The notes: a model not told the origin generated them from the letters alone. Numbered from the stretch's first letter, positions 1 through 29,035 are shown. The stretch: 64,000 bases of DNA from Ecdyonurus torrentis (GCA_949318235.1 OX439135.1:19505616-19569615), one strand, 5' to 3'. A program made the numbers and translations.

Positions 1-293
1 TCAATAAAAACATTCCGTTAATTAATCATGCCTGCGTGCTCAGGTGAATATGATTAATACTAATAATGCTACCTCATTTTTAACACATTTCATTCAATAT
101 TATAACATAGTTTTTGCTATAAATTCATTAATATGATACAAAAGCATAAAGCTGAAATGCTGAAATGTTATGTTCTACAGCATAACTATTTATGCTGTAC
201 ATTTTAGCAACATTTATGCAATAAGGAATAAATATATCCAAGAACTATCTCTTATTTCATGATAAAAAAATTGCAAGTATAATCTCTTGGTAT

Positions 294-8952
<8,659 letters not shown>

Positions 8953-9563
8953 CTTCCACACCTAACACGTCTTCCACACTGGCTAATTAACTACTAATTA
9001 GTCACTGTCACATATAAGAAAACCTTATATATTGAGACTCAAGGAAGTTTTTACTACAAAGTTTTACATTTTCCGCTCATACGCCGCAATATTTCCGGAG
9101 TGTATATTATGTTTTTGTGTATGTACATACAGTGAACTTTATCGTGAGTGGTGAGAGCAAATAAGAAGTTTTTGCATTACGTCATGAATACGGAAGGATG
9201 GGACTCGTATTACGTACTTGTGTCTAAGTAATTTGGTGACTGAGTTTCTCTTGTATGCAAAGTACGGGAAAGTAAAGAGCAATACCAATAGTTATAAAAA
9301 TAATAATTTAAAAAAGGAGAAAATGGGTAATTGCTTAAATATTCTGTAAAGTCTTTTTGTTAAAGGAATTAATATAACTTAAAATATAAAGCAAATATTT
9401 AACATCTTTTTATGTATACTAGGTTTTATTAAATGTAATATCTATTTAAGTTATGAAATCCTTGTGCAAAAAGATCAAAATTCAATTCGTATTTAAAGGA
9501 GATGTATTACTGATTGATTTATTTATTGGTTGACTGACTGAAAGCTTCATTCGTTCGTTCGTT

Positions 9564-9691
9564 TATTCATTCATTCATTCATTCATTCATTCATTCATTC
9601 ATTCATTCATTCATTCATTCATTCATTCATTCATTCATTCATTCATTCATTCATTCATTCATTCATTCATTCATTCATTCATTCATTCATT
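9564..9691. repeat. (ATTC)n microsatellite
   Basis: About 32 tetramers between GPCR genes 1 and 2. Confidence 0.97.
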
Positions 9692-9999
9692 GCTGCAATA
9701 TGCACTTCAACAAATTGTCTTCAATTTTCATAACTAGGAAAGAAGGAATGATTGCGGAAATAATTTATATGAGTGTCACGCGCTCACGCAGCACTGTAAG
9801 GAAGTAGAGAACGAAGACATTGTAAGCCTGGTTAAACACCAACATCCAATAACAACAAGTTTATTTTGTTGCGTAATTGACTGATAAAGTTGCAAATTGA
9901 CTAATGACTAGTATTACATATGATACAAATTCATTAGTTCAGTGTTCTTCTGTATGTTTTTTTATGCTTCATGAAACATGCAACACGTTTTTATGGTTT

Positions 10000-11080
10000 C
10001 TTTCTCACATTTTGCATAGCTCAAATGTCCTACATGATCATAATAAAACTATATAAATGAATTAAAGGAGTTGACTTTCAATTTTGGGTGATTTTCTTAC
10101 TCGTTACACTGCGTTTTTCAAAAAGATTTTTATGGAAATCTTAAATTTAAATATGGTATCTCATATTTTGCATAGCTTACGTGTTCTTAAAGACGAGAAT
10201 GGTATTAATTAAAAAAGTGAAAGGAGTTGACTTCTTATTTCAGGTGATTGATCTTTAGAAAAATTAATCTAACTCCTAAATAGACCACTTGCATGAAATT
10301 TTTTTAATGGTCTTAAAAAATTCTCTAGGAAAAATAAATAATATTGGTGCATATAAAAATGTTCCTTCATATATATAAAATAATTTTTGAAATTCAAATT
10401 TTATTTGAAGTAAAGACAGTGTCCATTGCGCCGAAAGATGGTTCTTGTTTCTTTTGCTTTTTGATTGTTGAAATCGTTCAAACGGGTTCGCAGCAACCAA
10501 AGAATTTTTTTCGATGTTCCAATTTTTTTTAAAAAATCAGTATTTTCTCCAACAGTTGTTTTAAAAAATTGGGCCGTTGAAAAAAATTCTTCAGTTGCTG
10601 CAAACTCGTTTAAACGATTTCAACAATTAAAAAAACAAAAGAAACACGAACCGTCTTTTGGCACAAAGGCCACAATCTTTACTTCAAATAAAATTAGAAT
10701 TTCAAAAATTATTTTAAATATAAATAAGCATTTTTAAAGAAGTTTTATATGCACTAATATTATTCATTTTTCCTAAATATTTTTTTAAGACCACAAAAAA
10801 ATGGCATGCAAGTTATCTATTGAAATATATGCAACACTATTTTTAAGTGGTTTTCTTACATTTTGCATAAATCACATGTCCTGAAAGACCAGAATAATAC
10901 TAATTTAGGAAGTGAAAAGAGTTGACATTTATTTTTAAGTGAAAATCATAAGTACTACGCTGATCTTTAGAAGAATATAATTTAACTCTTGTATTGAAAT
11001 ATGCCACATGTTTTTACGTTTTTTATTCTCTTAATTTGTGACATAGCTCACATGATGTCAAAAAAATGCAAAAATAATAC
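10000..11080. repeat. Degenerate direct repeats of about 130-190 bp
   Basis: Words such as TTTGCATAGCTC, CATGTCCT, AATAATACTA and GTGAAAGGAGTTGACTT recur near 10010-10085, 10170-10235, 10855-10930 and 11025-11090, with GATCTTTAGAA following two of them. The inverted repeat at 10270-10815 lies in the middle. Confidence 0.55.
10270..10815. repeat. Large inverted repeat between GPCR genes 1 and 2
   Basis: The left arm (about 10270-10535) and right arm (about 10545-10815) share, inverted, TTCAAATTTTATTTGAAGTAAA-like sequence, GAAATCGTTCAAACG and TTTTGCTTTTTGATTGTTG-like segments. The arms show many small differences. It lies among direct repeats at 10000-11080. Confidence 0.65.
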
Positions 11081-12127
11081 TAAACTAAAATAATACTATA
11101 ATTTACTTCTTGCCTATATAATTTTAATACAAGTTGGGTTAATACATAGTTGGGTTAAAAAGAATAATAATAATTCATGTTGAGATAAGTGTTAATTTTT
11201 TATATATTATAATACATTATATTTTATACAGACAGATACAAGATTTACAAATAATTTAAAACTAAACAAAAATGTAGGTTATTTATTTTGTATAATAATT
11301 AAGGGGGTAGGTGACCGACTGATATCTCGCAAACTAGGACGGTTGTGAATAATAATAATAACTCAAAGTAAAGACGAAGTGTTACCTAAAAATTTAGTTA
11401 TGTCAAACACGTAAAAACACGATCAAATATTTAAGTTATTACACTTTAAAGATAACATGTAAATGTGGAAATTTAAATTTGAGCGGGAAATTTTAGTCAA
11501 ATTAGAAACTTTTTTACAATTAAAAATATCATTAAAATTTTTTTTGGTGTAAAAAATTATAGTTTAAATTTACTTGATTTTATTTGAAAATTATAGTGTT
11601 TGTTTTATTGGAATTAAATAATGTACAAAATCTTATTGGGGAAGTATAGTTTTTCTTTTAGCGATTTCCGGTCCAAGTCGGTCCCCCACCGCCTTAATAT
11701 GATATAATGGATTCATAAAAAATCGTTAATCAAATAATCTTCCAAGATTTTACAAGTCGCATCTTAAATGATAATAATGTCATAAAAATGCACTTCATAT
11801 ACTGTGTGAGTGTGTGTTTATATATTATATAATTTATATATGTATATACTGTAATATATTATACTGTATATTATGCCATATCATCCCGCGTCAAAAATGA
11901 AGCTTCTACGCGTTTCAAATTTGTGATTATCTGGAGAAACACACACCTGTTTTATGTAGCAGAATATTTAGGTAACCATGATTTTGTAAAGAGTAGATCG
12001 TTCATTTTGCTCTATTATCAATATTATTGCCATATTTTATAGTGTATGTTAAAATTTATGTTTGTGTTTTCTTGAGGTATATAATATGTAGAGTGAGAAA
12101 TATTTACAGATTTAAGAGATAGTGAAG

Positions 12128-15100
12128 CTAAGTTGCAGTTTGTTGTTGCTGAGGTACTTCAAATGATCTTGAAGTAGAAGTTTCAGGAGTGTTTCCACTT
12201 CGGTCATCTCTGCTCATGCTCTGAAATATTAACACACAGTTTATAATTTATAAAAATAATCACACTCAAATTTGGAACATTTTACTGACTAAATTATCAC
12301 ATCTTGCATAACATTGTTACGGTTGTAAATAGATAAGACTGTACAAAAACTGCGTATTGAAACTTTATTATTGTAGTTATAAATTTATTTATTTATTATT
12401 ATTATGTTAATTGTAAATAATGACTAGACCAATGCTGTTACTATGAACTGCCTGGGCCAATAAAACTTCTTCCATTTATTATTTATTATCACATGATGAA
12501 GTGGGAAAATGTATTATTATTTGGAAGGGGGGGGGGGGGAATTCAAATATACTGAGGCTGAAAACTTCTAATTAAGAGATTACTATTAAATTGGAAATAT
12601 TATTTCTGGTGTAATATATTGTATTATATCGTGCTAAACCTTCTCCATACCCTAGTGAAAAAGCAAGTATACTTTATGTAAAAGTATACTTGCATGAAGT
12701 ATACTTATTTGAGTATACTTTTTTTTATGTTAGTTTAGACTTAATTTTATACTTATTTTGTATTTAAAAAATCATAAATTAATTATAAATTTATTATACT
12801 TTTTTTATACTTGTTAAAGTATACTATGATTATATCTTAAGCATTCAATTAATAATGCACATATTAAAAGTACTTGTAATAGCTAATATATTTTAAAATT
12901 ATAATGTTTACATTAAAATTAAAATATTGCTTAAAGAATTATGATTTTTTTAATGTAAATTAACCGTTTAATTAGTATATGCTAGATCTAATGTTATAAA
13001 CAAAACATATATATTTATTATGTGTTCATATATGTGGGTTGACATTTGATCATCATCTCACATGTGCTAAAAAGAGGCATTTAAGTGGGCTATTACATGC
13101 CAATTAAAGGGCAATGATCAGCATTGTATAGATTGTTTTTTCATATTGCAATTATTATGTACTTATATATTATGTATGTGTCTATTGATTTATTAATTAA
13201 ATGTTTACATTTATTTTGTACACACACTGCATGTTTATTAAATAAAATTTAAAAGAAATATAACATTTCGTTTCTATAATAAAATTATTTAATTATATTA
13301 TGAGTTATTTATCTTTGCATTAATTGTTTTATTATCTGTTACAAAATATTAATAACAGTTACCCTGATAATATAAATTTTATTTTAGTTTATTATTTTAT
13401 TTTATTTAACATATGTTAAAAATTATTACTTTTATATAGCGTATTCCAATTTTGTTATAAACAAATGCTTGATACATATCCCAAAATTTGCCCTGACAGC
13501 CTAGAGAAACCATGGAAATGTCTATGTAGGCTGGTCAGTCATGCTCCTACCGAATGCTGTGCGTCGTCATGCAATCCATTTAAACATGCATAGTGCAACG
13601 TGCTGTGCTCTCACACTTGACTTACACACTCAGCAGTGACTTGTACATATACTCGGTGAGGAGTTCAGAGTTACGAGCCAGCTGCCTTCACCACTTGGTC
13701 ATACTAGCTCGGTAAATAATAATGCGTAACAGAGACACTCACCCTGTCTCTATAACTGAGATTAGAATTTCTTCTACTTCTAGGTGGTGTTCCCTCAATC
13801 ACAAAGATGGCGGGCACCTTGTTGCGAGGCATGCATGTGCAACAACACATGCGCAGTGTGCTAAGGTAGGCCAACCTGTACTGCTTGTTCATGATGACGT
13901 AGATCATAGGGTTGATGCACACAGACAAGTTGAAGAAAAACGCAGCGATCACGTGAAAGCCTGTAAAATTGAAATTTAGTTACTTATACAAATCATGTAT
14001 AGCTCTGGCCAAAATTTTAACGGGAGCAGCGGTAGCCGCAGTGTTTCCCTATAAAGATAACATAGTGTGGTTGCGGGTTACTTATACAAATCGTTTTCAA
14101 ACGTTTGGCCAGAGCTGTACAGCGAATTACATTAAATTTGCCCGTCAGAGGATTTTACACCATATTTTTATCTGATCACCAATAAGAGTTGATCGTTGAT
14201 CCATAACAATAAGAGAGATGTTCACTGCTGCAATTCTCTTTACTTGACTTCTATCAAAGCACACCAAAATGTGCTCGCCCACCCATTGTTCCTTCTCTCT
14301 CGTTTGCATGATGTTTATTCATTGCCTTAGATGACTCGCTTCCTGTTTTCCCGACCATTTCGATCATCACATCTTATTAAAAATCTAGCAAAAGGTGGAG
14401 AAATGCAGCAGTGAATACCTTTTTTATTGCATAAAATCATTTGAGTCTCAATTTAAATATAACTCGCTGTACAACTTGCTTACAAACTTGCGTAAGTACG
14501 TAATGAGGCAGTTTTAAAAAATTTAGAGGTTAATTTTTTTTGGCATGTTCTAAAAGAGCACATTATCCTGAATCGATAGATAAGTGAATTTCTAATTTTT
14601 GAGTTAACTATTATTCTAATTTATTTTTTGGAAGTCGCAAAAAGACATTACGCACGGTAACTTTTTCCTATAACCGTAACGTCAGTTTTCGATTTCCAAA
14701 AATTAATTAACATTTGATTAATTCAAAAATCTTACACTAAATCAAAATTTAGAATATAAAATAACAATGCCCCTAAAAATTTGTATAGTCTTTCTCATTA
14801 CTATTATGGTATACAAATAGCATAAATGTTGCTACATTGAAATAAATATATAACTTCAATACCAATTATGTACAGTATACCACTAACAAGACAATAACAA
14901 AGTGAAAGGTAAAATGTGATACCTGGGTACTCGACGATTTGGTCCACAGTCTCCACGATAACAGACGGTAGATAACAAACAAGGAAGCAAATAAAGATGA
15001 TGAACACAGCTTTCGTTCTCTGAAGTTCCTTACGCCTTCTTTTTACCTCGTTCGTAGTTGCAAGCTCCGAGTGACTGCGAGTTCTACGTTCTGACCTGTT

Positions 15101-15737
15101 GGAGGCATTATAATATATATTTGTTAATTTTAGTGAGTGAAGAATGAATGAATGAATGAATGAATGAATGAATGAATGAATGAATGAATGAATGAATGAA
15201 TGAATGAATGAATGAATGAATGAATGAATGAATGAATGAATGAATGAATGAATGAATGAATGAATGAATGAATGAATGAATGAATGAATGAATGAATGAA
15301 TGAATGAATGAATGAATGAATGAATGAATGAATGAATGAATGAATGAATGAATGAATGAATGAATGAATGAATGAATGAATGAATGAATGAATGAATGAA
15401 TGAATGAATGAATGAATGAATGAATGAATGAATGAATGAATGAATGAATGACACTAAGGATTTCTTTTGAATAAAAGACACGCTTATTAGCTAGAGCTAG
15501 GGTTATAGGAACTGAAAATGAATGAATATTTAAGCAAAGTTATTGATAGAATGAATGAATTAATGTGACTCACGTTCTAACGACGTATAAAATCCTGGCG
15601 TAGCAGATAATGATTACCAAGCATGGGATGAGAAATCCAAAAGCAAAGAGCGTTTCCTTGCTTGAATGTCCGTGTTCGTCCGATAAAATATCACACATTC
15701 CGATGTATCTGTCGTAGCCAAATGAACCTGTGAATTT

Positions 15738-15773
<36 letters not shown>

Positions 15774-16594
15774 CAAAATAATATATTTTGCAAACTAAAA
15801 CAATCGCAGTATAAATAGTAAATAAATTTGAAAGGTAAATCAAATTTTCAAATATCGGTATTATATATTAAAGTTTGCACTATAGCAATCAAAAATTAAA
15901 TGGTTCTTAATTCTTTCATTGTATGTATATAATATTTTATTATAATTTGGTCGCTATAAAGATTTTCACAACTCCAATAATCAAGGATGATCTGAGTAAA
16001 GCTTGGAACATCTGGATTTGATTAGAAAGAATATTGGTTGAAAATTTTACTCTCGACGGGTGTAGTGAATTAAAATTAATTCTTAATGTAGTTGTTTTTT
16101 TTAAATACAAGAAAAGAAAGGTAGAGAAAAAGATTAAAACACTGTATTAATTTAATTATCACCATTTCACTCATATTTCCTAGTTATTCATTAATCATCA
16201 CCTAACCAAACTTGTTGATGACTAGGTAAATATAAGAGCTCTAGATACCACAAGAACAATTTGCAACCAAGGTTAACTGAACACAAAATGCGTATGGATT
16301 CCCATGAGTCTTTTCCGGTAACCTCATGGGTATAAGCTTCTCTTCTGTATAGCCCATAAAAGATTGTAAAATTACAATCACAATATTATTAATTGAAATA
16401 TAATAATTGATTAACCTAGCTCTAACTTACCCCAGACCCCAAACAACGTAGGCAGCATGAGAGTGTAACTTAGGCTCCAACTGAAGACAATCATGGCTGC
16501 AATCGAGGTCTTTTTATAGATTTTGTCATGAATATCATAGTGGACAATCTGTATGTACCTGTGTGACAATATTATGTGAGAGAGTGTGTGTGTG

Positions 16595-16687
<93 letters not shown>

Positions 16688-18229
16688 AATAAATACCTAT
16701 GTATGGTAACCATAACAACAGATAGCAGAGACACTCCGATATTGCCGTAACAAAGATACGCCACCAAGGTGCACAGTGTCAGATTAGCAACCCATAGACT
16801 ACCCAAGAACCTCGCTCCAGTGAGGGGTAACACAGTGCAGCAGAATAGTAAGTCGGCGATACTTAAACTGAAACATTTTAAATAGATAATGAATCACTTC
16901 GTGCTCAATTTTGTCATTAGACTGCTTTTTAATAGAGCTTGTTTATTTTTTATTTTTTTCTTAAGATGATTTCTTAAAATTATCGTAATAAAATGTTGTT
17001 ATAGAATCAGTAGAAAAAGGTACTTTGTCTACATAATTACAATTGCAAATAAAATAATATAAAGAAATGGAAGATCTTTTAACTTTTTAAGATAATTAAT
17101 TTTTATTGATTGCCTTAAAAATCTGTTACACGTGTTGTCTATATATATAATTACTGATTTTAATTATTCAACCAAAAAGTATAATAAAATATTTTGTTTA
17201 ACATTTATCTGATCAATTAATGTATACATCAATTAATTCAATTTGAAGTTTTGTTTTCAATTCATTTAATCTATTATAATTTATTGATTACTAAAATTTA
17301 ATTGACTTTCTATTATGATTTAAAGTCCAAGTTACCTGATAATGAAGTAAGAGGCGACATTGTTGACCAGGTTAGATTTGAGCAGAGCAATAATGGTGAT
17401 CGTGTTGGCGAATAATCCGATGACCGTAGCGGCTAACGAGATCAAACCTCGCAGCATGAGCAGCCAGTGAGGGTAACTGAAATAAATATGTAACACAGCA
17501 TAAATATATTGGTGGAGGTAGTTAGTGTCACAAAAAGCTATGAGGAAGACTAAAAAAAAAAAAAAAGAAAAAAAAAAAAAAAAAAAAAAAAAGAAGAAGT
17601 TTTATTTCATATTCTAAAAGAGGATAGTGTCTTGAATAGATTGATAGGAAACTATTTTTTTTTTTTTTTTTTTTGTAATTAACTTCTGAAAAACAAAAAA
17701 ATACATGATGTTCCGAAATTTACGCATGTGAGCATAGGAATCAGTTACCAACAATGACGTCATTATGTGACCTTCTAAAACTTAGTAAAATTTACATTTA
17801 GACATTCACATATCAATCGCTTTAAGACAATGTTCTCTTTTAGAATATTAAATAAAAGTACAGCCTAGTTTTATTTTTAATTTTTTTTAGTCTCCCTCTA
17901 TTCGGCAATATGCATGGAAATAATAAATTACGTAATTTATGCTGCATTTATGTTATTATAGCATAAATGATGGTAAATTAGAACAACATAAATATTAATG
18001 CTGTACAACATAATACTTTTTAACGTTGTGAAGTATATATATACTAGAAATCATGCTGTATTGAACAAATTATGTTAAAAATAAGCTAGTATATTTATAT
18101 TACATATACATTTTTGTCCGTGTATAATTTCATGAATACTTACTGATAAAAATCCTCGTATGAAGGTTCGGTATCATTGTCCTGATTAGCAAATATTCCT
18201 GCAAACCTTAGTATGGGCGCCTCAATCAT
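12128..18229 (-). CDS. GPCR gene 2, class A receptor, 8 coding exons, 387 aa
   Basis: Paralogue of gene 1 with the same exon plan: 18229-18144, 17476-17336, 16867-16697, 16558-16431, 15727-15574, 15095-14923, 13960-13743 and 12220-12128, totalling 1164 nt. The N-terminus has an NDT sequon. TM1 has GLFANTI, TM2 LSIADLLF, TM6 CYLP and TM7 NPMIY. The TM3 end reads HRY, unlike NRY or NRF in all the sister genes. After TM7 there is a cysteine cluster (CCCTCMP), a likely palmitoylation site forming the helix-8 anchor, and the final exon encodes a Ser/Thr/Gln-rich tail ending QQQQTAT. Intron 3 is only 138 bp and is mostly a CT run in the sense strand. Intron 4 ends in a 30+ base T run before the exon 5 acceptor. 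Intron 5 carries a 310-bp tetranucleotide array. The loop 2 Cys lies in GMCDI. The reading frame is complete and uninterrupted. Confidence 0.85.
13998..14119. mobile_element. Short TA-flanked MITE, same family as 32552-32675
   Basis: TATAGCTCTGGCC at the left and its inverse with TACAGCTCTGGCC at the right, 122 bp, with a G+C-rich centre (GCAGCGGTAGCCGC) like the related copy. It lies in intron 6 of GPCR gene 2. Confidence 0.7.
14515..14765. mobile_element. MITE family R, diverged, intron 6 of GPCR gene 2
   Basis: GTTCTAAAAGAGCACATTAT at left, followed by CTGAATCGATAG, TCTAATTTTTGAGTTAA and an inverted AAAAATTAATTAACATTTG segment. Confidence 0.5.
15142..15451. repeat. (GAAT)n microsatellite
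   Basis: About 77 perfect tetramers in intron 5 of GPCR gene 2, 47 bp upstream of exon 6 on the sense strand. Confidence 0.97.
16597..16683. repeat. (GA)n microsatellite filling intron 3 of GPCR gene 2
   Basis: About 43 dinucleotides inside a 138-bp intron (16559-16696). In the sense strand it is a CT tract. Confidence 0.97.
17545..17890. mobile_element. MITE family R, diverged, intron 1 of GPCR gene 2
   Basis: TCATATTCTAAAAGAGGATA at left, TTCTCTTTTAGAATATT at right, and GCATGTGAGCATAGGAA in the centre. It contains a T run and a preceding A run. Confidence 0.55.
17926..18125. mobile_element. A+T-rich MITE family Q, intron 1 of GPCR gene 2
   Basis: Well-preserved copy with AATAAATTACGTAATTTATG at left and TTTTTGTCCGTGTATAA at right, ending only about 20 bp from exon 1 of gene 2. 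Confidence 0.6.
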
Positions 18230-18476
18230 GTTTACTTGTTGACTAGATACCTTTGTTGTACCTCTTGTTATGACTCTATGTCACAGTTTGACACTTCCTT
18301 AGCACGCTAAAGTGAATCCTGCTATCTCTTGCGAGGAAATAATGCTAGGAATAACGTAGGAAACTAATAATAATAAAGTATAGGAAACTTACTGTCGGTG
18401 GTTAATACTTTTCTACGTTTTAGAATTTATATAATGGAATTTTATTTGGCAATCATTTGGGGTTTAACGTTTGCAT

Positions 18477-18478
<2 letters not shown>

Positions 18479-18555
<77 letters not shown>
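18479..18555. repeat. (CT)n microsatellite
   Basis: About 38 dinucleotides upstream of GPCR gene 2. Confidence 0.97.
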
Positions 18556-18558
<3 letters not shown>

Positions 18559-19148
18559 ATCAATATTATACATACTGTATAATCATAAAAATAGCAAATG
18601 TATTAAACATTATCTATTTTGTATTACATGATTATAATATGTTTACTCGTATTGGCGTAAATAAAAAAATTGATCAATTTATCGATTATCAATCATTCAA
18701 ATGTATTTTCAGAAAAAGTTTAGTTTTATTAATTAATTAAAGTAGTATTATTACTTAATTATTTTTTTTCTATTTGTAAAGAAATTTTTAAAATGCCTAT
18801 TAAGTTATACATAATGAATATGATATAAAGAATCACACACTTTAATATAACTATATTTTTAGCGCCTCTCATCTCATATTTTGTATCAGTATAAAAAAGA
18901 GTAAAGAAAATTTGTTCAAAGAGATGTACTCTCTTATTTGCTGTACTTGTAATTATAATAATTGTTATTCATAATTAATTTTACATCAATCGTTTTGTTC
19001 ACTTTAATTGATGCTGATAATACGCCTAAATTCTTGCATTAAACTGTTATTAAAAAAAGAAGGGGGTGGGGAATTTTTAAACAGTTAAAAAAAATCAAAA
19101 TTTCTTTGTTTCTCTTTCCTTCAATCGTATACTGTTTACGTAATTACG

Positions 19149-19320
19149 TACACTGAAGGCCATACTAAACCCAACATAAAAGACGATACCACTTCCTAAA
19201 GAATTGATTCATGATTTTCAGGTATTTGGCAACCCTGCTCTTACCTGAAAATATATTTTCTAACCTTTTCTTTAAAAAACGGCATCGTTTTTTATGTTGG
19301 GTTTGGTATGGCTTTCAGTA
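19149..19320. mobile_element. TA-bounded MITE upstream of GPCR gene 2
   Basis: Terminal inverted repeats of about 40 bp: CTGAAGGCCATACTAAACCC at left matches the inverse of GGGTTTGGTATGGCTTTCAG at right, with TA at both ends. Intergenic between genes 2 and 3. Confidence 0.7.
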
Positions 19321-20278
19321 CTTATTAATTTGTTCTGTAAAGTATAGTGAGGCTCGTTAACAACTATTGGTTGCCCAACAAAATAAGACACATTCATTAC
19401 TTGCTTTTGTTTTTGAGCCGATATAAGTGAGTCACATGTTGAGCATAGAATTTTTTTTTGTAAGGTTTAGTTCATTCTTATCGGGTCCAAACTTCAAATC
19501 GAAGAAATAACAATGATCAACCATATAATATAAAAATGAAGTAAACAGGTAATGACGTCATGAACAGATGTTTTTAAAAAAGGAAGTTTTTCGAAGCTGG
19601 CTCAAGAGTTGTATGTAGTTAATAGAACGAACTGTAGTTTACAGAACGAACTATTACTAAAATTTTGTACCTTAATTTTTGTAGTTTTTTGCTAGATCAT
19701 GCGCTCTAGATAAAACTTCTTATATTTATATTACAAAGGAAATACGTTAAAGGAAATAAAAAGTCGGTAAGATTTATCTATAAATATTTTATTCCGCAAG
19801 TAAAGCAAAACACGACAATATATAAAAACAATAATCAAAATTAATATATTATAAATAAATTTAAACTAAAACTTTAAAGTTTTGAAAGAATTTTTTTTAC
19901 ATTGATTTCATACAAATCTCTAATTAAATATTTTAAAAATAAAAATAATAAATACATAAAAAGGGGGCGGGTTAATTAAAAAAAAAAAAAAAAACGATTT
20001 TTTATGTATATATTTTACAATAAGAAAAAGAGTAGAAATTAAAAACTTTATAAATAAACACTTGTACCTTTAACTTTACTGCTGACTAACTTCCAGTTAC
20101 CCGATAAACTCAGGTAAAATACTAGCTTTTTATAAACTTCAAAGACTAACTGCTATAAGAACCGTATTCTTTATCAGGGAAAAATATCAACTTATTCAGC
20201 ATGTGATATAAATGTGAAAACACTTTGAAGTTCTATCACGGCTTTAAATGATTGATTGATTGATTGATTGGTCCCAGT

Positions 20279-27260
<6,982 letters not shown>

Positions 27261-27477
27261 TTTTCTTGAATTTCTTCTCGATTTTCAACTTCACAGCTTT
27301 GAGCAACTAATATGTTAATCACAAAAAAAAAAATGTTATATTTATTGAACTTCCTAGCAATTACAATTTCCTGGATTATTGCGTTTAATTTCGTAATGAT
27401 TTCTTTTATTGTTTTAATTAGGAAACTAAAATTTATTTCTAATATAATAAGCAATTAGTATATCTGATAACTCTTAC

Positions 27478-27700
27478 ATTGACAGCCTTGCGGCTGTTAT
27501 ATGTATCTGCAAATCTCGCCTGGTCACACAAAATAGGTATCTGCAAATCTTGGCATGCAACACAAAGTAGGTATCTCCTGTGTTACCTATATTACCTGTA
27601 CCTATTTTGTGTATCGCGGCGAGATTTGTAGATACCTAATTTGTGTGACCAGGTGAGATTTGCAGATACACAGCCGCAAAGCTGTCGACATAATTGTTAT
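27478..27700. mobile_element. Hairpin MITE upstream of GPCR gene 3
   Basis: GACAGCCTTGCGGCTGT and GTATCTGCAAATCTCGCCTG at left are mirrored by CAGGTGAGATTTGCAGATAC and ACAGCCGCAAAGCTGTC at right. The arms are about 70-100 bp. Confidence 0.7.
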
Positions 27701-28359
27701 TAGCTATATAATGTAGTGCAGTCAATCTTAATTTATAGACTAGTTCCACTCATATTTAAGAGCCTCTATTTTGTTGGTTAGAAATACACAGGCTACAATA
27801 GGAAAACTTTTCCTTTTTTTTCAATGGCAAACTAAGCTTCAAACCTCAAAATAAGTCTTATTTCTAGGTCCTAATAAGCTACAATAATATGAGAAAAATG
27901 CTTATAATTGAAATAAACTTTTATTTTTGTGACAATTATGAGAGAAAATAATGTCCCCTCTATGCTAGACAATGCAATTCAGGCATCACAAACATGGCAA
28001 CAAAACGCAAGGATATGCTCCAGTGAGCAGCAATTTCATTTAGGGCGTATTGGAGAAACTGGATATTACTGCAGATACGTCTTCAATTGATTTGCTGATC
28101 AATGGAGATAAACCCATTTGACGTGACCAGCTGGACGTAAAAATTATTACTTAAGCATTATTGAATACATTTTTTATATAATTGAAAGATTCACTTAAAT
28201 TAAATCAATTGCCATTTGATTCGTTGCGTCATTAATGCATTTAGTATATTATTTCAAATTATAGCTATAATATATTCATAAATAAAACAAAACAAAGGAT
28301 GTTATAAAACAGAAGCGGAAATGAAACAAAAAAAATATTTATTTAGATAAATGTGGTTT

Positions 28360-28361
<2 letters not shown>

Positions 28362-28399
<38 letters not shown>
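28362..28399. repeat. (TA)n microsatellite
   Basis: Short array between GPCR genes 3 and 4. Confidence 0.95.
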
Positions 28400-28403
<4 letters not shown>

Positions 28404-28836
28404 GAAACTAATAAAATTAAGTTCTTAAAACTAAAACTATAGTAAATTAAACTATGAAATGTAAACTATATTGTTCTTAAAACTATATTCAATTATTTAC
28501 AAGTTTCGTACTATACTATAATATAGATACGGTTTGTAATTTAGCTTTTTATACATGCCAAGTATGAAAAAAAAAAAGAAAAAAAAAGGTTTATGTAGCA
28601 TAATCCTAGTTTTAACAATAGAAAATACAAGTTTAGTTAGTATTTTTTGTTATTAATCTTGTGATGGTTTTATTTATGCATGTACCAAATTCTCTTAAGT
28701 GGAAGTAAAATGTAATATTTCAATATATTTTTGCCACTGTCCACCTTGACCTGCGTGTTACCTTTTTTTGTCTATCTTGCTACATTAACCATTTTTACAT
28801 AAATACATCCTATATGCTTTGTAACTTATTCATAAA

Positions 28837-29035
28837 GGCGTAGAACACCTTGAACAAAAAACTTGCCTAATATCCTAACATACCCAAATATCAACATTAT
28901 TTTGGCTGGAGTCATTGATTTCTAATTTATTTTCCATTTACAAAATGTCAGTTGCGGGTTTACTACGTCACAGCTCACCTGGTCAACGCGTGCGGAAACA
29001 GACGAGCTGTGACGTAGTAAACCCGTAACTGCACT
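28837..29035. mobile_element. Palindromic MITE family P, copy 2 (right arm truncated)
   Basis: Starts GGCGTAGAACACCTTGAAC and runs through ATCAACATTATTTTGGC and the TCACAGCTCACC / GAGCTGTGACG hairpin, then ends abruptly after CCCGTAACTG. It is intergenic between genes 3 and 4. Confidence 0.7.

Larger units (their letters stand above)
8953..12127. other. Intergenic, GPCR genes 1-2
   Basis: Upstream of gene 1 and downstream of gene 2. It holds the ATTC array, the direct and inverted repeats at 10000-11080, and A+T-rich sequence with no coding signal that I can support. The core promoter of gene 1 is not evident. Confidence 0.6.
18230..20278. other. Intergenic, GPCR genes 2-3
   Basis: Contains the CT array, the MITE at 19149-19320 and a partial element S (about 19335-19640). 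No gene seen. Confidence 0.6.

Noticed and set aside
13722..14175. Plus-strand open frames opposite the TM7 exon of GPCR gene 2
   Set aside because: They are antisense to a supported exon and to a MITE, with no splice or family support.
14804..15481. Ile-His-Ser-Phe repeat protein fused to a receptor segment
   Set aside because: The repeat is the GAAT microsatellite. Only 15095-14923 is a real exon (TM6), entered through a proper acceptor.
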